DNA from: Isoetes taiwanensis
Lineage: Eukaryota; Streptophyta; Lycopodiopsida; Isoetales; Isoetaceae
Length of the DNA: 64,000 bases
Direction: 5' to 3'
NCBI GenBank assembly: GCA_021234155.1
Contig: JAJEKV010000045.1
Coordinates: 1,336,635 to 1,400,634, forward strand
Positions 20,178 to 30,900 of the stretch are shown here, piece after piece; the stretch's first letter is position 1; every line of letters starts with the position of its first letter. Made by a program: the position numbers and the translations under genes. The notes below the pieces were generated by a model. The model worked only from the letters and a program-made list of their open reading frames with translations. It did no database searches and was not told the DNA's origin.

Positions 20178-21935
20178 TTAATGTATAACTCCTTAAGAAT
20201 CATTACCTGGAATCTCCAGGGAATTAATAATCTTAACAAAAGGGAGCGTTTAAAAGTCTGCCTATCCTCCCTCAACCCTGACATCCTGCTCATCCAGGAG
20301 CACAAGATTCATGATCCCAACCATAATCCTATCATATCCAGAGCTCTCCCTCCAAATTTCAAAACTTGGTCTATTAGTGCTGACGACTCTTCTGCAGGTA
20401 TTGCTATTGCTTAGAATCAGAGAACTGATTTGCAAATAGACCATATGATTCATGATAACAATGGTAGATGGCAGATCTTGGTTTGCAAGCTCGGGTCTGG
20501 TAATATTGCTCTTATTAATGTCTACTCTTATCATAATCCCTCTGACAGAATTTGGTCTGGAATAAAATCAACTCTAGCCTAGCTAGCTTAGATATTGATG
20601 AGTTGATAATAGGTGGAGATTTCAATATGGTTACTGATAGCTTTATGAAAAATAGAAATTTTAAGGCTCTTACTCCCGGGGAGATGTGTGCACAGGCCAA
20701 CCTTCTTTCTGCTCACAATCTCATGCTGGCTAGAACCAAACCCAACTCTTTCAGCCGGTCTGATCACAGAGCCAACCCCATATGCTGCTTGCACGACAGA
20801 TTTTACCTCAGTGAAAACATTTGGACCAAAAGCAGTAGGGTTGATAATCGGTAGCTACACCCCTCTCGATCACTACCCTCGGTGATTAATCTAAGTGGTA
20901 CAAGGTGATCATAATAATAGGAAGTTTTTTAAGATGAATGTCAGCCTTTTAGACCATGAAGATTTCCTCACCAAGCTTCAAGATATATCCAACTGCCATC
21001 CCAAACCGGCTGGAGACAATGGATGGATGTGGTAATGGATTAACTTGGCTAAGTATATCAAGAGTTGGTTGAAAGAATGGGGTAAAGAGATACACTATCA
21101 CAAGCAAGCCAATTTAGCTTCCCTAAGACACGGGCTTATACTTGCTCCCCATCGTCAACGAGGATGATATAAAGGTGAGATAGAAAAAGAAAGCTCGACA
21201 TTGCAAAAGGTTGGAAAATGAAAGCTAAAATTAAGGAGCTCAAAGAAGACGAGAGGTGCAACTCCAAGTATTTCTTCATTAAAGCCAAAACAAGGATTAA
21301 GAGAAACCAGATTTATGAAGTTAAAGTTGGTGATTCCCTCATCTCTGGTGACAATGGTCTTAAGAAAGCTGCCGGTTGACCACTTCATCAATATCATGGG
21401 TACCAATCTGCCCGGTGATTCGGACGATATGATGGATACATTCATCAATATAAGGAGTAAAGTTAATGGCAATCAGAATGAGATGATCTCTTCCCCTTTC
21501 ACGGAAAACGAGCTTAAGGAAGTGATCATGGGCATGGACAATGGTAAAACTCCTGGACTAGATGGTTTACCAGCTGAATTTTTTAAAAAAGCCTGGCCTA
21601 TCCTAAATGAAGGTGTCACCAGGTTAGCCAATGAGTTCAGGATCTGTAAACGCCTGGATGCTAGAATCAATACTAGCCTCATCACTCTTATCCCAAAAAT
21701 TGATTCCCCCATCTCCTTTGCTGATTATAGGCCCATTTCTCTAACTAATGTTATATACAAGATAATTGCAGGTGCTATAGTTGCCAGACTCAAAAAGGTT
21801 TTGGACTCTGTTATTAGCAGCACCCAATCAGCCTATCTCAAGGACAGGTTCGTCCTGGATAATGTGGTGACTGCTATTTTAGGACTCCAAGCAAGATATA
21901 GCCCTCCTTAAACTGGATATTACAAAAGCCTTTGT
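20178..21935 (+). mobile_element. LINE fragment: endonuclease and N-terminal RT, 3' end missing
   Basis: The start matches an L1-type ORF2 endonuclease: RIITWNLQGINN, PDILLIQEHKI, SAGIAIA, ALINVYSYHNPSDR and IIGGDFN (about 20,200-20,630), with stops and frameshifts between blocks. The reverse transcriptase follows at 21,315-21,935: KTPGLDGLPAEFFKKAW, SLITLIPKIDSP, DYRPISLTNVIYKIIA, TQSAYLKDRFVLDN and LLKLDITKAF, the first catalytic Asp block, where the LINE sequence stops abruptly near 21,935. The YADD box, zf-RVT region and poly(A) are absent. This is unusual because LINE copies normally lose their 5' end; deletion or recombination after insertion is the likely cause. Confidence 0.85.
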
Positions 21936-22849
21936 GGTTCCCAAGAGAATCACAAACCTGTGACCACTTATTGATATGATTCATGTGTATTTGGGAAGTT
22001 GTAACAACGCAGAATCATAGAACCCACAGTAAAATATTAGAACACTATTAGAGAAACTTTATTCATGCACAAGTGATATGGCAGCACCATTAACTGCCCA
22101 ACCAGATCCACTGGGTTATGGCAAAACACAAGTGCTATGGCAAATAAAAAGCTCTGGCATCTGGCTTATTGGCCTTCCAAACTAATCTAGCTACTCCAAG
22201 TAGCCACACATCATAAAAACAAGTGTTATCGCTATGGCAGTGATTTGTGATCCCTTATCATATTTTCGGCCATTACTCTCTCATATGGATGAACTACGAA
22301 ATGTGACATCCCAATTCGGAAACTAGACTCGAGCGGTTCCAAGCGAGGTAAAGGTAAGCCCTAAATCGAACTCACGGTTGTGGAGATATGTCAAGCGAAG
22401 TTAGCCTTTTTAGTAGCGGGTTGCCTTTTATATCAAAATATCTCCTTTCCTTTATTTAGATTACATGACTTATCATATGGGACATTATCTATGATCTTTT
22501 TCTCGACCAATAATCTTCCCAATGATAGTGCCTCGACCCCTTCCATAAATATCTTCTTCACCTCCAAGCGTTATGTTATCCATGCCCTTTTTTCTATACA
22601 CTTGGGGATACATTGGGACAAACATTCACGTATTATTTGCCATATTTTTGCCATATTCTCATAACCCATTCGCCGTGGACCACTCCCCCGTGCTTGCTCC
22701 ATATAAAAAACCATGCACCATATGAAGACCGGGCATAGCTAACAAGCTAAAAACAGCATTTGAAACCAAAATTGAAGAATCAACGTAACAACAGCAAACT
22801 ACAGTGAATACTCTAATGAAAAAACACTATGACAAACAAGAACAAAAAC
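21936..22849. other. No gene recognised; TGTGACATCCC motif near 22,299
   Basis: No supportable gene. TGTGACATCCCAATTCGG near 22,299 resembles the 5' start of some plant LTRs (TG start with 'TGTGACA(T/C)CCC'), but I see neither a matching end with CA nor a PBS, so it remains only a hint. Confidence 0.3.
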
Positions 22850-24375
22850 CTAAACATATACCCTACATGCATAACCAGTCCAAGCAAACTTTCAAAAGTA
22901 GAAACAACATAACCCACGGGAACAAGGCGATAGGGACCGAAATACAAGAACAAAAAAGTTTCATAAAGTGACAAAGCCAATTATGCAATTGAGAACAACG
23001 GTGAGCGATGCCCGTGAGTCATCGAGGATGGGATCAATGCCAAGATGAGGAATGGATGAAAAAAGAAGGTGCAACACGAAACAAGAACAATGACCATATA
23101 AGAAAGCAAGACAACTTACCACGAGCTTCATTACAACATGCACAGATAATGCGATGATGCAACCACGTTTTGAAATTTAAAATCACGAGGCCAAAAGGGG
23201 AATGTTGTTTGAACACATGCGGGATGGACACATACCAAACAACTCTTCCAGTTCGTAAGGGATCAACATAGAAAAGGCATGATGACTGGACCAACAAGGC
23301 AAGAAGAACTATGTCGAGTCAAGAGGTAGACAAAAGAAGAAGTCAAGACAATAGCAGAGCAAAGATATCTCTTAAGGGGTAAAATGGAAAAAAGAGAAAA
23401 GGAACAAACATAGAGTGAAAAAAAACAAACATGAGATCAAAATGAAATGGATGGAAAAAGGGGTCGAGAATAGAGGAACAGAGCAAAACGAGACAAAGTA
23501 GCCAAGGACACAAAATGCAAATAGCCAAAGGCCCCCAAAGGCACCATCGAGATACTAATAATCTATGACAAAAAGCGAGCTTAGGCCCTCATAAGGGCAT
23601 CATGAGAACCATTGAGAACATATGACCACATATGAAGTAAAATATGAAATTGAGCAATAACAACAAATATCAAGGACTAAAATTCATGAACGTATACCCA
23701 CATGCATAACAGATCCAAGCAAACTTTTTAATGTAAAAACGACATAATCTAGAATAAAACGATAGGGACCCCGAGACTCAAGAATAATCTAAGGAGGCTG
23801 GACCAAAAAGAACCCATTATGGTGAGAGAAAGATGGAGATTGGAATAATGAATCAAGGGACTTAAAGGGTCTTGCATGACATTTTGAAAGAAGCGAGAGA
23901 GAACAACTTCGAGGAACAACTTGATGACAACACAGGACCCACCCAAAGGGAGCGGAAAAGAACGAAAGAGAGGGTACAATGGAGGCAAAGAGGTAGAAGG
24001 AGTCCGAAATGGCTAAACGAGTGAAAACGAAGTGAGCAGATAGGAAACAACTGGGGTCAACATAGTAAAATGGCATGATGATGAGACACCACTAGGGCAA
24101 AAAAGGAACTATGATGAGTCAAGAGGCGAACAAAGGAGGGAGTCAAGATAATAGAAGAGCGCGGACAGTTCAAGGGATAAAATGAACGAATAAAGAGGAA
24201 AAGGACAAAATGCAAGATGAAAAAGAGAGGAATAGGAGATTATAATGGAATCTAAAAAGCCCTCAAGGGCATTCACGACATATTAAGAATCTATGATAAA
24301 AGAGAGAGTATAGGCCCCCCATAAGGGCATCCATGAGAACAACTGAGAACATATGAGAAAGAAACATGCACTTAC
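22850..24375. repeat. Diverged ~0.8-kb direct repeat pair
   Basis: Copy 1 (about 22,850-23,650) and copy 2 (about 23,685-24,375) share, in order: CATGCATAAC.AG.TCCAAGC (22866 and 23701), ATAGGGACC, TCAACATAG.AAAA.GGCATGATGA, GAGTCAAGAGG, AGTCAAGA.AATAG.AGAGC, AATCTATGA.AAAA (23560 and 24288) and CATAAGGGCATC.ATGAGAAC. The offset shrinks from 835 to 728 bp along the pair, so indels have accumulated. The plus strand is A-rich. Long antisense frames result from this composition and carry no domain. Family unknown. Confidence 0.75.
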
Positions 24376-26710
24376 CTACCTACGCATACATCAAGAAACA
24401 AAACTCAAGAAACTTAGAGCAAAAAGAAAATAGAAGCAAATGAAATGGATGAAGAAATGGGATTAAGACAAGAGGATACATGGAGTAAGAACAAATAGAG
24501 CAATTGGTACCACTGATGCAGCAAAGGTTGAATGGGATGAGACATTTATACAAAAGGGGGGAAAGTCATGAGGTAAAAGAAATAGAGCAAGCATAGGGAG
24601 TACCAAATGAAACTACAGGCAGGAGAGAATGGAGAGAAATGGGTCACTTCTAACTAAACCAACGAACCGTGTAACCGCAGAAATAAATTAGCGATGATTG
24701 CGAACCCCATAACCTGCAAAACGAAATCAACAAATTCTAAGAAGAAAACAATGTGAAATGGACAAACAAATGAGCATCCCTCAACTAAGAAACCTATGGT
24801 GCCAAGGACGCTACCATAGACTGCAAAGATAGAAATATATGGAATAGCCAAGCAAAGAATTAGACATTCGACCGAAGTTACTTTATGCCCAAATGGATGC
24901 TCCCACCCTAAAGAATAAAAAATGTTAATGAAAATGCTCCTGTGCAAAGCGAACTCACCTGTAGAAAATGCAAAAACCAAAGAGCAAATTGAAATAGATA
25001 CTTAACCGTGAAAATAGTGTCTCCCAACACATCCAATTTCCATCCTGTCATCAAGGAGATATAAATCCCTACCATTTACTAAACATGCCCAGGATTTGGC
25101 AACACTTATATGAGGTGGCATATTGCAAGTACTTGACAAGTCCAAGATGAGGGAATCGGTGCATGGATCGAACAGTATCAAAACGAATCATTTAGCGAAT
25201 AACAAGAGGGCCAAACGTTTACAAATGAATTATTTTAGCCGATAAAATATAAAATATAATATGTACTTTAAAAAATGAACCATGTAATTACCGAGATAAA
25301 TGCCAGGGTGTAGCGGAAGATGCATGTACACATGAACTATAGAGCTAACAATAGAATATGTAATCTAAAACAAACTGTCCAGATAATGACATAAAACATG
25401 GCAAAGATGAGACTATAGTGCATGCACGGACTACAATTTCGAGGGAAATTTCCGATACCAAGCCAACTTAAGTAGAATACATCTTTTAAAAAACACCATA
25501 GTAACAAAAAAACCATCGCATGATAAGACCAGAAAAACAAAGCTAAAAGACTAAGCCAGCATAAATCCGACCTATCTTAGAACTGGGTACATGGTTATAG
25601 CACATGTATAGACGCACTACTGGAGAATAGAAAATACTCAAGGAACAAAGAAATCCGCAAGGACCTAGAGCATGCAACAATCTCAAGGAAAAGAAATATA
25701 TAAACAAATATGAGCGCAATTTAGGGCATTCGATAGCAAAAAAGCTTGAACCTACACAAGTGGTCGAGGCACCCTATGTGCTAGCCGCCGGACCGAGACT
25801 AAGATGCCAAACAACAACGAAATCTTAAAAACATAAAAGCTTATGAGAAATGAAGTCTGATGTGGTTGAGTCGACAATATAAGCACCAAACACTATGTAA
25901 AACATACTTGCCTAATCCAAAATGAATGAAAAGCCATATCTCGTTCTTTAATAAACATCGAGCCTGTTAATGCCTGGGCCTTAAGCAACCTCGTGTTGAA
26001 GGGACAAGCCAGAGCAGGAACAATCATATCCAATAGAAAATAACCAAGCAAACCATTAAGAAAACCATGCAATATTTAAAAATTTGGGGGGATACTGGCA
26101 TCCAAAAAAACTCTTAGAACCAACAACCTTCATGGGAATACCTCAAACCAAGCCTGCCTCAAAGTGAAACACAAGCAAATCAAAATGCTTCCCACACCAA
26201 AAATCCCTAACCTTTATGACCTAACAACTCAAAGATTCATAAAACCATGTCCAAACAAAATAACCTATGCAACAAACTAAAAAAACAGGAAAACATGGTA
26301 TAAGAACAAGGATCGACTGTTCATAAAAAAATACAAAAAAGCATCTAGGCTATGCTGTATTGGACCCAGGAAGCATGACAACAGACTCTATACTCAAAAC
26401 ACCTCAAAAACCAATAAAGCCTTATAAAACCAAACCAAACAACACAATCTAAGGGACACCTAAAGCATCTAAGCTATGCTTGTAATCTAGGAACATAAGA
26501 CCCAAGACCTTAGAATCCAACCTTATCTAGCTTAAAGGACAAACTGAAAGCAAGAACTCCTTTCCAACAAAACAAGATGACATGTTTAAAACACGAAATT
26601 AAGGGACACACACCCCAACCTATGAAGATCCAGCAAAAACAAGGGATTGACGGAGCAAGACCCCAGGCCAACATGCCAACCCTACGAGCATAAAACAAGA
26701 AGAGCAAGCA
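24376..26710. repeat. A-rich repeat domain, left part (split by the LINE)
   Basis: This continues the A-rich domain. Recurrent phrases such as 'GCATCTA.GCTATGCT' (26,342 and 26,465) and 'AACAAGGGATTGACGGAGC...GACCCC' (26,638) return right of the LINE at 34,608-34,800 ('GCATCCAAGG', 'AACAAGGGGTTGATGGGC...ACCCC'). The two flanks were therefore one repeat block before insertion. No gene or known transposon domain is visible. Confidence 0.55.
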
Positions 26711-26724
26711 AAAAGCACTATGTT
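26711..26724. repeat. Left target-site duplication of the LINE
   Basis: AAAAGCACTATGTT is repeated exactly at 34516-34529, directly after the LINE poly(A). The first few A residues of the right copy cannot be separated from the tail, so the certain duplicated core is GCACTATGTT. Confidence 0.85.
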
Positions 26725-27443
26725 GGTTCAATATGGCAAAAAAAATGACGTGCGCCATTTTTCTTGATTTCTTTGTCCTTTTCCTGGATTTTTCTGTTCA
26801 AATACCTTTCTTGGGAATTCTCCCTTGGAACTCACCAATTTTGGCTTGAATTGGATCGAATTTGAAGGAGATCTGCTGGCTGCCCCTGTAGAGGGCCAGC
26901 ATTAACACATTCCCCATGCTCTGAGCTTCTGATGGATGTTAAAATTTTCACAATTCTCAAACATGGCCCGAGATTTTACGTGGTTTTCTATCGGGGATCA
27001 TCGGAATTATGGAATTCATTAGTAACCAATACTTTCTTTCCAGATTCCTTATTTCGGCAAGAGTATACCTTCGTTCCTAGCTGCGTTGAATTTGAAACAG
27101 AGATGCTTAATTCTTGGTTGGAGGAATTTATAGGTGACAGCAAGATTTCAGCAACAGGAATATTCAGAGTCAATTGTGATTGGGCAGAAGAAAAAATCAT
27201 TGTGAAGGTTTACTCAGAGAATTAGAAAATTGTTATAGTGCTTTCCTTAAAGTTATAGTATTTGAATGGTTTTCTTGCAAGAATTCATGAATCGAACAAT
27301 CTTGGCTTTTGGTTTGGCAATCAGATCTCTTTTAGTTAAATGTGATTCTTCCTAGTCGTCTCTTCCCCTGTTTGCCTTTTTTCCCCTTTTCCGTCTTTCA
27401 ATTTCGTTCAATTACTTTTGTTGTATCACCCTGAGCTTTTGCG
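26725..27443 (+). other. LINE 5' untranslated region
   Basis: The sequence between the left TSD and the ORF1 start is expected to hold the internal promoter of an L1-type element. It contains an open frame of 97 codons (26,932-27,225) without recognisable homology. I consider this frame non-coding or decayed rather than a separate gene. Confidence 0.6.
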
Positions 27444-29817
27444 ATGGCTTTTAATTTCGCGGAAAACCCTAAAAATTTAGCTTTTCTTCACTCTTTCGCC
27501 AAACTTTCGCTCAAGGCGTGCCTCGTCCTCCAAACTTAAATTCCTTTCAAGAGAAGCCTCGGGGACACCATTCTCTTTGGGAATTTTGAAAATTTGCTTC
27601 CCGACCAACTTCTGCAATGGATCCAATCTCGCATGAGGTCGTTTAAGGATAATGCATGTGCTGATGATCGATCATAGGGGGTATTCGCATCCTCGACCCA
27701 ATTACTCAAGTTCCCGATCCATATGGAGTTTCAAGAAGACATCGAAATACGATTAGGATGAAGAGGCGGACGAAAGATTGAAAAGGACAAGACATCCCTA
27801 TCTCCAACAAAGAAAAATGAGACTCTATGATGGTATTTCTCTCAATCTTCCAATTGTCCATTCTAAAATTGGTGCTTTGTCACAGTGTGCTGTCATAGTC
27901 AAGGTTCAAAAATGTGGTATTAAGCTTGACAAATTATGGGGTTATACCTTAACCTAAACAAAGGGATCATAATCCAAATTTGTTTCTTGGCTAAACTTTC
28001 CTTATATCATGCTTGAATGTGGAAATGCCAGATCAGCAAACTTCTTTCTTAATTATGGTCCCTTGACTTTTGAGACCTCTCAGCTAACCTTCCTGAAATG
28101 GCACCCGAAACTTGATATGGACCAAATGAACAATCTTTGTATTGCTTCTACATCCCTTTTCGGTCTTAATCCTATATACTGGGATGAAGAATGCTTCAAG
28201 CTTCTCTTCAATTCAATTGGCACCTACATCTCTACTGAATACTCTCCTTGAGACCTCCAAGAGCCTTTGTCGGTTAGACTTGTCCAAAGATATCCCCTCT
28301 CAATTCCCTTCAAAAGCGCCTTTGGAGTAGAATCATCTTTAGCTCTTAGATGGTCTGGATTGCCTTCCCAATGCCAAAAATGTTTTCAAAGACATTTCTG
28401 GTACTCAGACTGCAAATCCTCAGCAGAATTTCAGCAAGATAGTAGATTGAATGTGAGTGTAGGTGAAAAAACAGGGGCCCTCCCTCACAATAATGGAGGT
28501 AAAATAAGGGAAAAGACATCCAATGGGGATGTCACTCAGGGGGATGTCACTCAGGAAAACAGTGTCAAGGAGTTGGAAACATTTCAGAAACCACCAGAAA
28601 GTGAGAATTTCAAGTGGACAAAGGTTAATGGCAGCTACAAAAGGATTCAAAAACAAAAAGCGAGAAGGGAGCAGGTTGAAAGCTAAAGATAAAATGCATG
28701 AAGACAATTCCTTCTCATATAAGAGAAGTAATGGAATTACAATTGGAGAACCAAAACTTACGGTCAAAGGGGTCATCCACGAAAAAAAGTAAAGCATACC
28801 ACTCATGATCTATGTTTGACATTGACCAACATCATCAAGGATGCCAAAAGTCAAGATAAGGGTCAATGCTCCTACAGTCTAATGGACTACCCCATCAAAA
28901 ACATAAGCAAAGATGGGTCATTAACTATGAAATCTCAAGGCAAAGCTAAAGCAAAGATGAATCCCTACCCCAAGGATTTCCACCGGACTTCTTCCACTCA
29001 TTCAAACAAAGTCGTCCCGGTGAAGATATCTTCTTATGTGTCTCTCGGTCATTTGGATGTGGGTTTGACTAAACCCACAATTCAAACCAATGAAGGTATT
29101 TCCATGGATAATCAGCAACATCAGGACAATCAGGCTCAACATCAAACTGATCTGCATATCGACTGTCAAAATCCTTTTCAGGTATTATCTGACCTAAACA
29201 ATAATCTAGATTTAGATTTAGATAAGAGCAGAGAATGTTTACCTTCACCTGTCATTCCATCATCACACTCTTCTGAGATTGCCATAGCTCATAACTCTAT
29301 TCCACTCATTCCTCCCATTCAGACCTCACTCCCATCCCTTATTGATTTGGATTCTCCAATTGTGGAAGAACCTTTCAGTCCTCCAAGAATATCTAGTAAG
29401 GTTGCAGATCAGCTAGCTTCCCTGCAAATGCATATGGTTCATGACACAACAGATCAAGGTCTCTCTAAAGATACTGAGCTCAAAGGGATAGCTACTTCTG
29501 ACTTTGTTCCTGAGACTCCAGGGGATAAACAAGATTCAGTAGTGCAAATGGAGCTTCAAGAAAACTCCAGACAAGTATTAGATTCTATCTTATTAAATAC
29601 TCTTGATAATAACTCTATGTTTCATTTTTATCCTGGTGGTTGCTCTGATTATAGTGATTGTGAAGATTATATAAATGATAAAGAAAACTGGTGCAAGGAG
29701 GATTATCTTATAGATAACCTGACTAATCTATCTAAACCGATATTGATCCTCACGCCAAGAAATCTGCTAAAAAAAGCGGGGAATAACATAGGGGAAGAAC
29801 CCATCTGGTATGAATAA
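27444..29817 (+). pseudogene. LINE ORF1 (DUF4283/zinc-knuckle RNA-binding protein), frameshifted
   Basis: ORF1 proteins of plant L1 elements bind element RNA in the cytoplasm and accompany it to the nucleus. The ATG at 27444 starts MAFNFAENPKNLAFLHSFA but soon meets a stop. From about 27,820 one frame reads LYDGISLNLPIVHSKIGALS with two stops, then PYIMLECGNARSANFFLNYG, and FLKWHPKLDMDQ, the DUF4283-type RNA-binding core. After another shift, GLPSQCQKCFQRHFWYSDC forms the zinc knuckle. Its spacing is CX2CX3HX5C rather than CX2CX4HX4C, so the His is one position early. The tail (28,816-29,817) is a clean 333-codon Ser/Asp/Gln-rich disordered segment. At least four frame breaks are present. Confidence 0.75.
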
Positions 29818-29904
29818 GACTCCTGCCCAAAATACCAGGAGCAAAAAGAAATCTAAAATATCCAGAATTTGATTTCCCTGCTCTTTCCCTTTCTCTTTCT
29901 GGAT

Positions 29905-30900
29905 ATGAAGATTTTATCCTGGAATCTTAGAGGCATCAAAGGTCCTCTTAAAAGGAGACGAGCCATTGCTCAGATCAAATTATATAATGCTGACATAATT
30001 CTTCTTCAAGAGATTAAGTTGCCTTCTTTTGAATGTAGCAATCTAGGTGAATGGATCTACCCAAACTCCTCCCTCAATGCGGATTGACTCTGTTGGGGCT
30101 AGTGGTGGTCTTGCTATAATATGGAAGAGTGATATCACTCATATTTCTATTCATAATGGTCCCTCTAAAACCTGGCAAGCTGTCACTCTCTCCATTTCCA
30201 ACTCCATCTTTGGGGTTGTGAATGTCTATGCTCCTACTTCTCCAAATGATAGAGAACCTGTTTGGAATGAGATTAATTCATGGTTAGGCACTCAAAATTT
30301 GGATAATTGGATCCTGGCTCGGTGACTTTAATAACACTCCCTCGGGAATTAAAGTTAGGGGAATAAGATCAATATGTCTAGATCTGAAAAGCGGCTGGGA
30401 TTCTCTTTTAGCCCGACAATGGTCTGATTTACATTCCTTCTTCCACTGCTACTTATACCTGGTCCAATAAATGTAAAGACAAAGCCCGCGGTTTACCGCA
30501 CTTTGGATAGATTTTATGTGTCCAACCCCGCCACCTCTTCGGGATAATAGCTATGTTTCTAGTGATGAAGGGACCTCCATCTCGATCACCAACCTCGGTT
30601 TCTTCACACTTATCATGTCACCAAAATCAGGAGGCAAGGAAGTACTCCTTATAAATTCAATATCTCTCTTTTAGATAATGAGAACTTCGCTCTCAATTTG
30701 TTGCCTTCTATGAGGATCGTGAGAGAATGAATAACTTGGCGCTAATAATGGGAATGGCAGACAAAAGAATCTTTTCTACTCTAAAATTAAAAGCTGTGAA
30801 ATCATGGATCAAAACATGGTCTAAAACTATGCAACTTAATTGCCGCGGAGGAAAAAAAATCAACTTCTTATGTTCATGAAAGATATCGAGATCCTTACTT
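29905..30900 (+). pseudogene. LINE ORF2 endonuclease domain, frameshifted
   Basis: ORF2 begins with ATG at 29905: MKILSWNLRGIKG, the conserved start of the apurinic-like endonuclease that nicks the target DNA. DIILLQEIKL follows, with the catalytic Glu. A frameshift near 30,070 leads to GASGGLAIIWKSD and FGVVNVYAPTSPNDREPVW. Near 30,310 the expected 'GGDFN' block appears as ILAR-stop, with GGTGACTTTAATAAC in another frame. The remainder to 30,900 (including a TWSNK block) has several shifts. The endonuclease cannot be made in one piece from this copy. Confidence 0.85.

Noticed and set aside
23749-24076. Several overlapping minus-strand frames of 60-95 codons
   Set aside because: They are composition artefacts of the A-rich repeat pair. 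The frames are not conserved between the two repeat copies.
28420-28806. Minus-strand frame antisense to LINE ORF1
   Set aside because: It is a shadow of the plus-strand LINE coding sequence.
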